Of a stretch of 64,000 bases of DNA, positions 49,606-61,186 are shown piece after piece. A program made the position numbers and the translations under genes. The DNA is from Xenorhabdus lircayensis (GTDB lineage: Bacteria; Pseudomonadota; Gammaproteobacteria; Enterobacterales; Enterobacteriaceae). Each line of letters begins with the position of its first letter. Positions within the stretch are counted from its first letter, which is position 1. The stretch spans positions 1 to 64,000 of the forward strand of contig NZ_JACOII010000024.1 in NCBI RefSeq assembly GCF_016306625.1. The letters are read 5' to 3'. The notes beneath the pieces were generated by a model. That model searched no databases. It was not told the origin of the DNA and worked only from the letters and a program-made list of their open reading frames with translations.

Positions 49606-49664
49606 CAATATTATTCAAGCTCGTATTACTCAAGCTAGTATTATTCAAGCTAATAGTATTCAAG
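49606..49664. repeat. 15-bp tandem repeats between hemA and lolB
   Basis: About four copies of a 15-base unit near TAGTATTATTCAAGC lie head to tail at 49606-49664, with one or two changes per copy; a fifth partial copy (TTCAAGC) precedes them. They sit about 33 bases before the lolB start, inside the 333-base hemA-lolB gap. The rest of this gap shows no gene. In one frame the repeats are open and join lolB, but the lipoprotein start favours the downstream ATG. Confidence 0.8.
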
Positions 49665-49696
49665 TTTCAAACTCTCCTATTGCCAAGGGTTACCGT

Positions 49697-50313
49697 ATGA
49701 AAATGTCTTCGTTTTTTCGTTTGCTTCCCCTCTCCGGTGTTTTATTGACTGCTTGTACAGTCACACAGCCCCCCACGGGCACCGGATCAGCGGATACCCC
49801 ACAATGGCATGCCCGTGAACAGCAACTGCAAACGCTGGAGCATTACCAGACCCGAGGTTCTTTCGCTTATCTGGCAAATGAAAAAAAAGTGTATGCCCGC
49901 TTTTTCTGGCAACAATATTCGCAGGATAATTATAAATTACTGCTGCTAAATCCACTGGGTACAACAGAATTAGAATTATTTGTCAAACCGAATATGATAC
50001 AGCTCACTGACAATAACGGTAAAAAATATCTCAGTGATGATCCTGAATCCTTAATTTACCAGCTTACTAATATGAATATCCCTCTGGATAACCTGAAACA
50101 TTGGATTATCGGTTTACCCGGTAATGCCAAAGATTTCCAGCTGGATGCAAATTACCTGCTTAAATCCGTGAGTGACCCAAAAAATGGTGAAATTTGGCAG
50201 GTAAATTATCAGGGGTACGATACCTCAACGACTCCTGCTTTACCCAATCGCCTGGAAATCACCCAAGGAAATAACCGCATAAAATTAAAAATGGATAACT
50301 GGACGACTCAATA

Positions 50314-50314
<1 letters not shown>
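49697..50314 (+). CDS. lolB: Outer-membrane lipoprotein receptor LolB
   Basis: Accepts lipoproteins from LolA and inserts them in the outer membrane. Start ATG 49697 gives 205 residues beginning with a lipoprotein signal with lipobox LLTAC (Cys about 20); the longer open frame upstream is repeat sequence. The mature domain shares the beta-barrel-like fold with LolA; the QTRGSFAYL and ARFFWQQY blocks near residues 53-75 and the C-terminal KLKMDNW are conserved. The stop overlaps the ispE start (TAATG). Confidence 0.92.
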
Positions 50315-52226
<1,912 letters not shown>

Positions 52227-52292
52227 TGTTTAAGATTTAGCGTAAATATTAAGCGCAAACTTATTCAAGTGATTAAATAAATCATTGTCTGG

Positions 52293-52329
52293 AAAACCCC
52301 GTTACTACATTCGAAGTAACGGGGTTTTT
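52293..52329 (+). terminator. prs terminator
   Basis: AAAACCCCGTTACT pairs with AGTAACGGGG followed by TTTTT, about 66 bases after the prs stop. Confidence 0.93.
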
Positions 52330-52850
52330 CTGTTTATTTAACAAGATTAACTAATATTTTCATTATAAACTATAACTCTTATAAATCTTAAATCACCTAA
52401 AACAATTAATTATATCAATTAATTATCAAGTTAACCTCAAGCCTTATCAAAATAATAATCCAGTAAATTTATAAACATAAGAAAAGAACTGTATTCCGAA
52501 AATACAACAATTCATCTGGTACGTCCAGTTGCCAAAAGCTCAACAATACTGGTGTCATTAAAAAGTTGCTGCTAACCTGTGAAACGGTCGATGGCGGCAG
52601 ATTTTTACTTCTGACGCCACAAAACAATATCAACAGGAAATATTATTTCCAATCTAAAAAAATAAATATTACTAATGTAATAGACTATCGATATCTAAAA
52701 CTAAGGTTATGGCTTCTTTCAGCCTGAATCCAGTGGGAGCATTATTTAAATCAGCACCTCCAACTTCATTATAAGGGGAGGCCGCCGGATGCTTTTCATT
52801 AAAAGACGATATGTTGATCAATAAAAAAACCACTTTTAAGGAGAGTGCCG
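52330..52850. other. Gap holding only a small hairpin
   Basis: 521 AT-rich bases between prs and the first esterase gene with no credible gene. A hairpin GGCG-g-CAGA/TCTG-a-CGCC at 52593-52618 is the only structure noted. It likely includes the esterase promoter. In E. coli the gene after prs is dauA; here that slot is replaced. Confidence 0.5.
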
Positions 52851-54803
52851 ATGAAAAAGGCATTTTTATTCACACCTGCACTATTAGCGCTTTCAATCAA
52901 TGCCATTTCTACTGCCAATGCTTATGACAAGATGTATGTCTTTGGTGATAGCCTGAGTGATGTTGGGAATAAAGGAAGATATACGACAGATGGAGCTACA
53001 AGTCAGTTATATGATGAATACCTTTCGAAGCAACTTACTGGCAGTGATTTAAAAGCATCCAATGATGGTGGTACTAATTACGCTTACGGTGGTGCTACTG
53101 CCAATAAAGGTGAGAATAATACGCAAGAGCAGGTAGACAACTACCTGAATTCCCATAACAACCGTGCAGATTCTAACAGTGTATATATTCACTGGATTGG
53201 TGGTAACGATCTTGCCGCAGCTTTAGATCCAAATGAAAAAGACCCACTTGGCGTTGTTACAACCAGTGCCAACGCAGCCGCAGAACAGATCAATCAGCTT
53301 GTCAAAGCGGGGGCTGGGCTAATTATTGCTCCTACCGTTCCTGATGTTGGTACCACTCCTAAGTTATTGGAAACTATAATTTATGGTGCATTAGAAAAAG
53401 TTGGTACCCCTCAACTAGAAATTATAGGTGCTCTACAAAAAATTCATACAAAGATTAACCAAGAAACTATCCCCAATGATATTTATCGTAATCAGGGTAT
53501 CCAAAAAGTTTTTCATGAATTAGCGAAACAAGCAGAAGAAGACGGCTCCAAAATCCCAGCAGAGCAAATTGAGAAAATGCTTAATGCTGCTTACGATAAA
53601 GCCAGCAAAAGCGCTTCAGATCTCACCGATCTCTATAACAACTCGGTAGACGAAAAAATCAGCCAAAGCAACGGCAATATCTTACGTGCTGATATCAATG
53701 GGCTGCTGCTTGAAGTGATCTCCAATCCTCTGATTTACGGTATTCAAAATACGTTAGGTTATGCCTGTGCACAAGGAGAAGAGGCCGATAAATGTTCCTC
53801 CAAAGACCCAGGATTTACGGATGATAAAAATTTTTTATTCTCTGATAATTTCCACCCAACTCCGTTAACGCATCAGATTTCGAGTCAATACGTTACCTCC
53901 ATCCACGATGCACCATCACAGGTAATGACCCTTAACCAAGTCAACCGTGCGCCAGTTAAAAGTGCCCTCTCTTCCCTTGATGGTCACCTGCAACAACTGC
54001 GCAATGGCGGCAATGATCAGGGCAAAATCAGTGTCTTCGGTGGTTATACCGGCAATCAGGACAAAACCTTCACGCTGGGTGGTGATTACCAGTTAGTAGA
54101 TAACCTGCTGTTAGGTGCGATGTACTCTAACTACAAGGAGGAGCGCTCTCCAACCACTAACTTCTCTTATGAAGGGCGTGGTCATGTTCTGACAGCTTAT
54201 GCACTGTGGAACTATTACAATAACGGCTGGCTGAGTGGTGATTTCCATTATTCACGCACCAATTATGACAGCCTGACCCGTACCATCCAGCTTGGTCAAG
54301 CCACACGCAGGGAAACAGGCGCTACCACAGGTAAACAGTGGGGAACTCGTATTACCGCAGGTTGGGACATTCCTGTCACCAACTACCTGACCACCAGCCC
54401 AATCGTTCAATATGCTTGGGATAAAGGTGATATCGACGGCTATCGTGAATCCGGCAACAATAACACCTCCATGCATTTTGGTGCCCAAGACTACACTTCC
54501 AAAGTTGGAACACTGGGTTGGCGTGTAGATACTAATCTGGGCCGTTTCAATCCTTACGCCTCTGTCCAATTCAATCACCAATTTGGTGATACAAGCTATA
54601 AACTGCGCGGTGCCATTAATTCCACCAAAACTTCCTTTGCGCGGGAAAGTGGCAAACAGAGCACTAACTGGCGTCAATATACTGTCGGTGTGAACGCGAA
54701 CCTGATCAATAATGTGCGTGGTTTTGTTTCAGTTACCCGTAATGACGGCAGTGCTCAAGATCCTAACTACAATTTCAGTTTAGGTATCAACGCCAGCTTC
54801 TAA
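52851..54803 (+). CDS. estA: GDSL-type autotransporter esterase, copy 1
   Basis: 650 residues from ATG 52851, with AAGGAG 7 bases upstream. Signal peptide ends near ANA (residue 24). Passenger: SGNH/GDSL hydrolase with block I VFGDSLSD near residue 30, block III WIGGNDLAA near residue 121, and block V DNFHPTP near residue 334. A helical insertion of about 70 residues lies between blocks III and V. The C-terminal third (about 385-650) is a beta-barrel ending in Phe, which would anchor it in the outer membrane. Functional EstA-type proteins split lipid and glycerol esters. Confidence 0.9.
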   Translation: MKKAFLFTPALLALSINAISTANAYDKMYVFGDSLSDVGNKGRYTTDGATSQLYDEYLSKQLTGSDLKASNDGGTNYAYGGATANKGENNTQEQVDNYLNSHNNRADSNSVYIHWIGGNDLAAALDPNEKDPLGVVTTSANAAAEQINQLVKAGAGLIIAPTVPDVGTTPKLLETIIYGALEKVGTPQLEIIGALQKIHTKINQETIPNDIYRNQGIQKVFHELAKQAEEDGSKIPAEQIEKMLNAAYDKASKSASDLTDLYNNSVDEKISQSNGNILRADINGLLLEVISNPLIYGIQNTLGYACAQGEEADKCSSKDPGFTDDKNFLFSDNFHPTPLTHQISSQYVTSIHDAPSQVMTLNQVNRAPVKSALSSLDGHLQQLRNGGNDQGKISVFGGYTGNQDKTFTLGGDYQLVDNLLLGAMYSNYKEERSPTTNFSYEGRGHVLTAYALWNYYNNGWLSGDFHYSRTNYDSLTRTIQLGQATRRETGATTGKQWGTRITAGWDIPVTNYLTTSPIVQYAWDKGDIDGYRESGNNNTSMHFGAQDYTSKVGTLGWRVDTNLGRFNPYASVQFNHQFGDTSYKLRGAINSTKTSFARESGKQSTNWRQYTVGVNANLINNVRGFVSVTRNDGSAQDPNYNFSLGINASF

Positions 54804-54871
54804 TGCTGTATAAATAAATCGATATAAATAAGCTATCGAAAAACAGAAATAGAACAAGAACACCCAATCAG

Positions 54872-54908
54872 AAACGCAAGACAATGAATATCACTGTCTT
54901 GCGTTTTT
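54872..54908 (+). terminator. Terminator after esterase copy 1
   Basis: AAACGCAAGACA pairs with TGTCTTGCGTTT around an 11-base loop, followed by TT runs. It is placed between the two esterase genes, so the second gene needs its own promoter. Confidence 0.85.
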
Positions 54909-55100
54909 GTTTTTTCGCCATTCAATATTCGTATATATACGCCGACATGACGTTGATCTTCCGTATATGTAGCTCGAAGTATTATCAAACTGAAATAATC
55001 AGAAAATCGGCCCTCAACCAGAGAGAATGGATAAATGATCTTTTAATTCACGGTTTTGTGCTGACGTAAAAATAGTGAGCTACTTTTCAGGAGAACTACG

Positions 55101-57083
55101 ATGAAAAAAGCACTTTTTTTGATATCAGCGACAACAGCATTGTTAGTTTATTTCATAACAAATGCCCATGCCTATGACGACGTTTATGTTTTTGGTGATA
55201 GTTTGAGTGATGGTGGGAATATAGGAAGATTCACAACAGATGGAAAAAACGCTGAACTATACGATGAATATATTACTCAGGAACTCACTGGCAAAAAGTT
55301 AATACAATCTACTGAGGGCGGAACTAATTATGCGTACGGAGGGGCAACAGCTAATGGTTCACGGAATCCAATCTGGGACATTATCTTTCCTCCCACTAAA
55401 AAACAACTCGATGATTATTTAAAAGCACACTCTGGGCAGGCTGATCCCAATGGTCTGTACATACATTGGGTGGGGGGTAATAATATCTCTAAGGCTTTGG
55501 AATTTTTAGCGGAAGGAGATAAAGACGCAGCACAAGATCTGATCAATGATGGTTCTGCATCCGCAGCATCGCAGGTCAATCAACTCCTTAAAGCTAACGC
55601 TGGCTTGGTTATTGTACCTAATGTTCCCGATATTGGTACAACCCCCAAAATTATGGAAGAAGTACTTCGGGGAGCATTAAAAAAAAGTAAAGTGTCTGAA
55701 GATGAAATCACGCAAATTCTGACAAAAGTTCACCAGGCTATCAACCAACACCCGACACCGAATATCGCTACCCGGCATCAAATTATCGAAGGAGTTTTAA
55801 AAAAAATCGCAGAAGGTGTTGCTCCCAAAGATCCAGACAAAGCTAAAGAAATCTACCATCAACTACTTGATGCCTATGATCAAAACAGCAAAATTGCCTC
55901 CCAATTGTCTGACGAATATAACCAGAAAGAAGAAGACCAGCTTGGTAATGGTAATATCCTTCGTGCCGATATCAATCGCCTCTTACGGGAAGTGATTGAG
56001 AATCCGACCATCTATGGCATTTCCAATACCCTTGGTTATGCCTGCCCGCAAGGTGAACTTGCCATGGTTTGTTCTTCTTCCGACCCCGACTTTGATAAAA
56101 GCCAATCATACTTGTTTTCCGATAGCTTCCATCCGACACCTTATGCACATCGGGTGATCGGTCAGTACATTATGTCCATCTATAACGCCCCACTACAGGT
56201 GATGGTGTTGAATCACATCAACCGAATACCCGTCACAAGTGCCCTTAACTCACTTGATGGACACCTGCAACAACTTCGCAATAGCCGTAATGTACAAGGT
56301 AAAATTGGCATATTCGGTGGGTACACAGGTAACCACAATAGCACCCTCACATTGGGTAGCGATTATCAACTGACAGATGATTTGCTATTAGGGGCGACAG
56401 TTTCACGTTATCGAAATGAGCAAAGTTCAACTTCTGATTTCAATTATGCGGCTACTGGCCATGTCGTAACGACTTATGCACTATGGAACTACTATGACAA
56501 CGGCTGGCTGAGTGGCGATCTCCATTATTCACGCACCAATTACGACAATCTGTCACGTACCATCCAGCTTGGTCAAGCCACGCGTAGAGAATCAGGCTCA
56601 ACGACCGGCAAACAGTGGGGGTGGCGAATCGCGGCTGGCTGGAATATCCCTATCACCCATCACCTAACCACCAGCCCAATCATCCAGTATGCTTGGGATA
56701 AAGGGAATGTTGATGGCTATCGTGAATCCGGCAACAATAGCACTTCCATGCATTTTGGGGATCAGCACTATAATTCTAAAGTGGGTTCAGTGGGCTGGCG
56801 AGTCGATGCTCAATTAGGTCGTTTCAATCCTTACGCTTCTATCCTGTTCAATCATCAATTCGATGATGAACTCTATACACTTCGCAGCGCCATCAATTCC
56901 ACTAAAACATCCTTCATACAACAGGGGAAAAAACAAGATAGAAACCGCTTTCAATACACCGTTGGGATCAATGCGAATTTGACCAATAACTTTCGGGCAT
57001 TTGCAGCCATATCACATGAAAAAAGCGGTAATACTTCAAATCATAATTATGATTTGAATCTCGGTTTCAATGTCAGCTTTTGA
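55101..57083 (+). CDS. GDSL-type autotransporter esterase, copy 2
   Basis: 660 residues, a paralogue of the gene just upstream: the barrel domains are nearly identical in stretches, the passenger differs more. CAGGAG precedes ATG 55101. The signal peptide ends near AHA (residue 24). Block I VFGDSLSD near residue 30 and block V DSFHPTP are intact, but block III reads WVGGNNISK, so the aspartate of GGND is Asn. A longer insertion lies between blocks III and V than in copy 1. Likely outer-membrane esterase or lipase, possibly with a different substrate. The 297-base gap upstream holds the terminator and little else. Confidence 0.88.
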   Translation: MKKALFLISATTALLVYFITNAHAYDDVYVFGDSLSDGGNIGRFTTDGKNAELYDEYITQELTGKKLIQSTEGGTNYAYGGATANGSRNPIWDIIFPPTKKQLDDYLKAHSGQADPNGLYIHWVGGNNISKALEFLAEGDKDAAQDLINDGSASAASQVNQLLKANAGLVIVPNVPDIGTTPKIMEEVLRGALKKSKVSEDEITQILTKVHQAINQHPTPNIATRHQIIEGVLKKIAEGVAPKDPDKAKEIYHQLLDAYDQNSKIASQLSDEYNQKEEDQLGNGNILRADINRLLREVIENPTIYGISNTLGYACPQGELAMVCSSSDPDFDKSQSYLFSDSFHPTPYAHRVIGQYIMSIYNAPLQVMVLNHINRIPVTSALNSLDGHLQQLRNSRNVQGKIGIFGGYTGNHNSTLTLGSDYQLTDDLLLGATVSRYRNEQSSTSDFNYAATGHVVTTYALWNYYDNGWLSGDLHYSRTNYDNLSRTIQLGQATRRESGSTTGKQWGWRIAAGWNIPITHHLTTSPIIQYAWDKGNVDGYRESGNNSTSMHFGDQHYNSKVGSVGWRVDAQLGRFNPYASILFNHQFDDELYTLRSAINSTKTSFIQQGKKQDRNRFQYTVGINANLTNNFRAFAAISHEKSGNTSNHNYDLNLGFNVSF

Positions 57084-57136
57084 TATACCGAATGCAGGAT
57101 AAAAATGGGAAGAAATACAAAAGAAAATTCACAAGC

Positions 57137-57159
57137 AAGGCGGTAAAAATTGCCGCCTT
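57137..57159 (+). terminator. Terminator-like hairpin after esterase copy 2
   Basis: AAGGCGG pairs with CCGCCTT around a 9-base loop; symmetric and may also serve ychH, which ends nearby on the other strand. Confidence 0.55.
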
Positions 57160-57193
57160 ACCTAAATTCGTTGAGTGTTAATATTTATAAGAA

Positions 57194-57469
57194 TCATGAA
57201 TGCCGATGTTTTTTACGACGACAGCGTTCATCGTAATTTTTCAGCCACCAATACCTATCAGTAACCTGTTCCCGACCACCAATACTGGCACCTGCCAGCC
57301 AAATGACTGCACCAACAAATACCCCCATTAATGCACCGTCTGTCAGTAATTCAGACAGCCCAAAACTGAAGATATGGCTGAGTAATACATAAGCCAGACT
57401 GACAAGCATTGCCGCCATTCCCAATCCCATGAGAATATTACCAAAAATAAAAGTTTTTTTACGTCTCAT
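57194..57469 (-). CDS. ychH: YchH stress-associated inner-membrane protein
   Basis: 91 residues from ATG 57469, which has GGAGG 6 bases upstream. Two membrane segments (about 10-33 and 42-65) followed by a basic tail with the family block DRYWWLKNYDERCRRKK. In E. coli YchH is induced by stress and biofilm growth; the mechanism is unknown. Divergent from pth and placed just after the esterase pair, in its normal neighbourhood. Confidence 0.9.
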   Translation of the reverse strand: MRRKKTFIFGNILMGLGMAAMLVSLAYVLLSHIFSFGLSELLTDGALMGVFVGAVIWLAGASIGGREQVTDRYWWLKNYDERCRRKKHRHS

Positions 57470-57784
57470 AACCAACCTCCAATACTTTTTTTGAACGCCA
57501 ATTTGTCAACGCAACGAACTCAAAAGCACGAAAGTAGATATCTCCTTCTGTATTAATTATAGGCTTAGAATTTAAAAGGTTATTGCGGCGGCGATCACAA
57601 GTTGTACAAATTTAAACCTAATTTTTTACATTCTGTCGAAATAATATTTATTAAGAGCGCTATATTTATCAAAAACACAGCAGCAACTTGAATGATGAAA
57701 GATATAATCAGCTTTGTACTCAAGCCTTGAGATAGGTAAACTACCTCCCTTTTTTGTTCCATTGCCAATAAGCGAACCTAAACT
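57470..57784. other. Gap between ychH and pth
   Basis: 315 AT-rich bases between the divergent ychH and pth genes. It should contain both promoters. A small GGTA-AAC-TACC hairpin followed by a T run lies near 57737-57756 (plus strand), which could be an attenuator-type structure before pth; weak evidence. Confidence 0.35.
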
Positions 57785-58375
57785 GTGAGTAACATAAAAT
57801 TAATCGTTGGCCTGGCAAACCCTGGGGCTGAATATGCACAGACCAGACATAATGCCGGAGCATGGTTTGTCGATTTGTTAGCACAACGCTATAACCAGTC
57901 CCTAAAAGAAGAAAGTAAATTTTTTGGTTATACCACCCGCATCAACATTAATGGGCAGGATATTCGCCTGCTGGTGCCAACCACTTTCATGAACCTCAGT
58001 GGCAAATCTGTCCTTGCCCTTGTCGGATTCTACCGCATCCAACCGGACGAAATTCTGGTAGCGCATGATGAGTTGGATCTACCGCCTGGTGTGGCAAAAA
58101 TGAAATTGGGTGGCAGTAATGGCGGTCATAACGGCCTGAAAGACATTCAAAATAAGTTCGGCAATAACCCTAACTTTCATCGTTTGCGTATCGGTATCGG
58201 CCATCCGGGCGATAAAAACAAAGTCGTGGGTTTCGTACTTGGCAAGCCCCCTGCCAGTGAGCAAAAGCTGATTGATGATGCCATTGATGAAGCATTGCGC
58301 TGCACTGACATTCTTATTAAAGATGGTATGTCCAAAGCGATTAACCGCCTGCATGCATTTAAAACCAGCACCTAG
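57785..58375 (+). CDS. pth: Peptidyl-tRNA hydrolase
   Basis: Releases tRNA from peptidyl-tRNAs dropped by ribosomes. GTG start at 57785 gives 196 residues, close to the usual 194. Single alpha/beta domain: the catalytic His in RHNAGAW (about residue 21) and the conserved block HDELDLPPG near residue 93 are complete. No strong ribosome-binding site is visible. Followed by ychF after about 110 bases, the standard pair. Confidence 0.95.
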   Translation: MSNIKLIVGLANPGAEYAQTRHNAGAWFVDLLAQRYNQSLKEESKFFGYTTRININGQDIRLLVPTTFMNLSGKSVLALVGFYRIQPDEILVAHDELDLPPGVAKMKLGGSNGGHNGLKDIQNKFGNNPNFHRLRIGIGHPGDKNKVVGFVLGKPPASEQKLIDDAIDEALRCTDILIKDGMSKAINRLHAFKTST

Positions 58376-58487
58376 CTGGGAGTGCGTGGCGCAGCGGGTT
58401 ATTGCATGTATAATAGCGCCAATTTTGTATAACTCACCGACAAGCGTATTGCTCGTTGGTTTATAAGTGATTTAAGGTGATAAATAT

Positions 58488-59579
58488 ATGGGATTCAAAT
58501 GCGGTATCGTTGGCCTGCCTAACGTTGGGAAATCTACATTATTCAATGCGCTGACCAAAGCAGGTATCGAAGCAGCAAACTTCCCGTTCTGCACTATCGA
58601 GCCAAACACAGGTGTAGTGCCGATGCCAGACCCACGTCTCGACCAATTGGCTGAGATTGTCAAACCACAGCGCATACTGCCAACTACTATGGAATTCGTG
58701 GATATTGCTGGTCTCGTAAAAGGTGCTTCAAAAGGTGAAGGTCTGGGCAACCAATTCCTGACCAACATCCGTGAAACAGAAGCGATCGGCCATGTTGTAC
58801 GCTGCTTTGAAAACGACAACATCATCCACGTTTCCGGTCAGGTTGATCCCGCCGCCGATATTGACATTATCAATACTGAGCTGGCCCTGTCGGATCTGGA
58901 CACCTGCGAACGCGCCATCCATCGTGTACAGAAGAAAGCCAAAGGCGGAGATAAAGATGCTAAGACCGAACTGGAAGCCTTGGAAAAGTGCCTTCCTAAC
59001 CTTGAACAAGCAGGTATGCTACGCGCTTTAGACCTGAGCGAGGAAGAAAAAGCAGCGATTCGCTATCTGAGCTTCCTGACCTTGAAACCAACCATGTACA
59101 TTGCCAACGTCAATGAAGATGGTTTCGAAAATAATCCACATCTTGATACCGTTCGCGCCATTGCAGAAAAAGAAGGCTCTGTCGTCGTTCCAGTTTGTGC
59201 GGCTATTGAAGCGGATATCGCAGAACTGGAAGATGCCGACCGCGAAGAATTTATGGCTGAATTGGGTCTGGAAGAACCGGGCCTGAACCGTGTTATTCGT
59301 GCGGGCTATGAACTGCTGAACCTGCAAACCTACTTCACCGCGGGCGTGAAAGAAGTGCGTGCTTGGACTATTCCAGTAGGCGCTACAGCTCCACAAGCAG
59401 CGGGCAAAATTCACACTGATTTTGAAAAAGGCTTTATCCGTGCCCAAACCATCGCGTTTGAAGATTTCATTGCTTACAAAGGTGAGCAAGGCGCGAAAGA
59501 AGTCGGCAAGATGCGTGCGGAAGGGAAAGATTATATCGTTAAAGATGGCGATGTGATGAACTTCTTATTTAACGTCTAA
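58488..59579 (+). CDS. ychF: Redox-regulated ATPase YchF/EngD
   Basis: 363 residues, identical in length to E. coli. Obg-like P-loop ATPase that binds ribosomes and acts in stress responses. G1 loop [14 protein letters not shown] near residue 8 and the switch region [11 protein letters not shown] near residue 70 are present; a coiled-coil insertion follows (about 120-200), then a C-terminal TGS-like domain. AAGGTG lies upstream of the ATG. Ends at a strong shared terminator. Confidence 0.97.
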   Translation: MGFKCGIVGLPNVGKSTLFNALTKAGIEAANFPFCTIEPNTGVVPMPDPRLDQLAEIVKPQRILPTTMEFVDIAGLVKGASKGEGLGNQFLTNIRETEAIGHVVRCFENDNIIHVSGQVDPAADIDIINTELALSDLDTCERAIHRVQKKAKGGDKDAKTELEALEKCLPNLEQAGMLRALDLSEEEKAAIRYLSFLTLKPTMYIANVNEDGFENNPHLDTVRAIAEKEGSVVVPVCAAIEADIAELEDADREEFMAELGLEEPGLNRVIRAGYELLNLQTYFTAGVKEVRAWTIPVGATAPQAAGKIHTDFEKGFIRAQTIAFEDFIAYKGEQGAKEVGKMRAEGKDYIVKDGDVMNFLFNV

Positions 59580-59638
59580 AATAATATTTTTTATCTTACG
59601 ACATTTCAGAATGTCTTATTAAGACTGATAAAGCCTAT

Positions 59639-59665
59639 AAAATCCACGCTGTTGCGTGGATTTTT
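59639..59665. terminator. ychF / amidohydrolase bidirectional terminator
   Basis: AAAATCCACGC-TGTT-GCGTGGATTTTT: perfect stem with T tails on both strands, between convergent ychF and the amidohydrolase gene. Confidence 0.93.
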
Positions 59666-59673
59666 GAGCTGAC

Positions 59674-61062
59674 TTATCCCGTTTTCCTCACACTCCCCCA
59701 CACCATTTCCCCGTTATGGAACGTCGCAGTTCGTGGCGAAATACGCGCCACCGCCTCGGCGGAACAGGAGGCATCCACCAGCACAAAGCTGGCATCATCC
59801 TGCACTTTAGGCCATACGCGCTCACCTTTATCGTTGAGCGGCAGCACGTCGCCGGTAGCAATCGCCAGCGCACGAGATAACGTTTGCTCGTTAGGACGAA
59901 TGTATAGCTGTGCGTACAGGTTGGCTTTCTCCAGCATGTCACCCAAACCATACGGCGACCAGTGATCAATCACGCTATCGGTGCCAGTCATCACAAACAC
60001 ACCTTTATCGCGTAACTGTCTGAGCGGCATATGCAGCGTACCAATAGGCACAGTCGAAGCAATAGCCACCTGCTGTGCTGCCATTCGAGCAGCTATTTCA
60101 TCCACCTGCTGTTCGTCAAGCGTCGCCAGCGCAAAGGCGTGGCTGATGGTCAGTTTGCCTTTCAGCTGTGGCGTTTTTTCTACGGTTTCTACCATGTAGT
60201 TAATCGCCGCCATACCTTCTGGGCTGGTTTCATGCAGATGAATATCCACCCCTTTGCCATAATCCAACGCAATCTGGAACATCGTATCGAGGGATTTTTC
60301 CATCGAGCCGTCTACATTGGTCGGATCGAGACCGCCCACGTAGTGCGCCCCCATCTGCATCGCTTCACGCATCAACGGTTCCGATTTCGAGAGCAGCAAA
60401 CCGTGCTGCGGGAAAGCCACAATCTCACAGCTGAAACCAGACTGACGACGCGCCAGTACCGCTTGCAGATTTTCGAGATTTTTCAGGCCTGAGGTTGGCT
60501 CAACATTGCAGTGGCTGCGAGCGATAGTGGAGCCTTTCGACTGGATAAGATCAATCAGCTTTTCCGCGCGCTCTTGGGTGTACGATTGCAACTCTGGCAG
60601 TAGTTTCTGCTCAAATTTGATCATATCTTGAATGGTGGTCTCTGCCGGTCGATTGAGGGCACGCCACGGACCGCCATAAAATGTTTTATCCAGATGGATG
60701 TGCATATCCCGCATCGCCGGAAGCATCAGTTTGCCACCCGCATCGTAACGTGGCAACGTGCTGTCCGGGCGCTGCTTGTTCCCGTGCATGGCAACAATTT
60801 TTCCATTGTTGATTTCCAGAGTTCCCAATTCAGTCAGAGTGCTGACTGCCGTCTGCTCCTCAAACACAAACCCGGACTCCAGCAAAACGTTATCCAAATA
60901 GTAGTGCTTATCGGTTATTTTCATGGAATTATCCGCTTCACAGTTCGCTGTAGCTGACTGAGTAGCATACGCGACGGGGCTGATGGCACCAAACAGCGCG
61001 CAGGCAGTGACCATTTTGCCGCTCTGACTTAAGAACTCACGACGGTTTTTATTTTCGTTCAT
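59674..61062 (-). CDS. Tat-exported metal-dependent amidohydrolase (cytosine-deaminase-like)
   Basis: 462 residues from ATG 61062, which has GGGAG upstream. The N-terminus carries a twin-arginine signal (RREFLSQSG and a hydrophobic stretch), so the enzyme should be folded with its metal and exported. The barrel resembles the CodA/AtzC group: metal ligands in MHIHLDKT near residue 123, HLHET near residue 274, a His in SHAFALA near residue 308, and TGTDSVIDHWSPYG near 365. Substrate unknown; deamination or amide hydrolysis of an N-heterocycle is plausible. The gene is visibly more GC-rich than its neighbours, suggesting transfer. Confidence 0.8.
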   Translation of the reverse strand: MNENKNRREFLSQSGKMVTACALFGAISPVAYATQSATANCEADNSMKITDKHYYLDNVLLESGFVFEEQTAVSTLTELGTLEINNGKIVAMHGNKQRPDSTLPRYDAGGKLMLPAMRDMHIHLDKTFYGGPWRALNRPAETTIQDMIKFEQKLLPELQSYTQERAEKLIDLIQSKGSTIARSHCNVEPTSGLKNLENLQAVLARRQSGFSCEIVAFPQHGLLLSKSEPLMREAMQMGAHYVGGLDPTNVDGSMEKSLDTMFQIALDYGKGVDIHLHETSPEGMAAINYMVETVEKTPQLKGKLTISHAFALATLDEQQVDEIAARMAAQQVAIASTVPIGTLHMPLRQLRDKGVFVMTGTDSVIDHWSPYGLGDMLEKANLYAQLYIRPNEQTLSRALAIATGDVLPLNDKGERVWPKVQDDASFVLVDASCSAEAVARISPRTATFHNGEMVWGSVRKTG

Positions 61063-61131
61063 GTTTTCTCCCTTTCCAGACGTTAACAATATGCGTGCCC
61101 ATCTCACTGCATTTCACTAAATGCCGTGGTC

Positions 61132-61186
61132 TAAATAGTTATATGGACACCAATTTTAATTGAGTTGGTGTCCATATAACTATTTA
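61132..61186. repeat. 22-bp perfect inverted repeat
   Basis: TAAATAGTTATATGGACACC plus AA (61132-61153) is repeated exactly in reverse complement at 61165-61186, separated by 11 bases. It lies about 70 bases upstream of the amidohydrolase gene (on its 5' side) and well before the DUF305 gene; the rest of the 330-base gap (to 61392) shows no gene. It could be an operator, a transcription stop, or the ends of a small mobile (MITE-like) insertion flanked by TA. Confidence 0.85.

Noticed and set aside
49574-49696. Longer LolB reading frame starting before the 15-bp repeats
   Set aside because: It would put repeat-encoded residues before the lipoprotein signal; ATG 49697 gives a normal signal peptide and lipobox.
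52672-52863. Small minus-strand frame upstream of the first esterase
   Set aside because: It overlaps the esterase start region and ribosome-binding site, with no ribosome-binding site of its own noticed.
55021-55069. Small frame between the two esterases
   Set aside because: It starts inside the terminator of the first gene and shows no family features.
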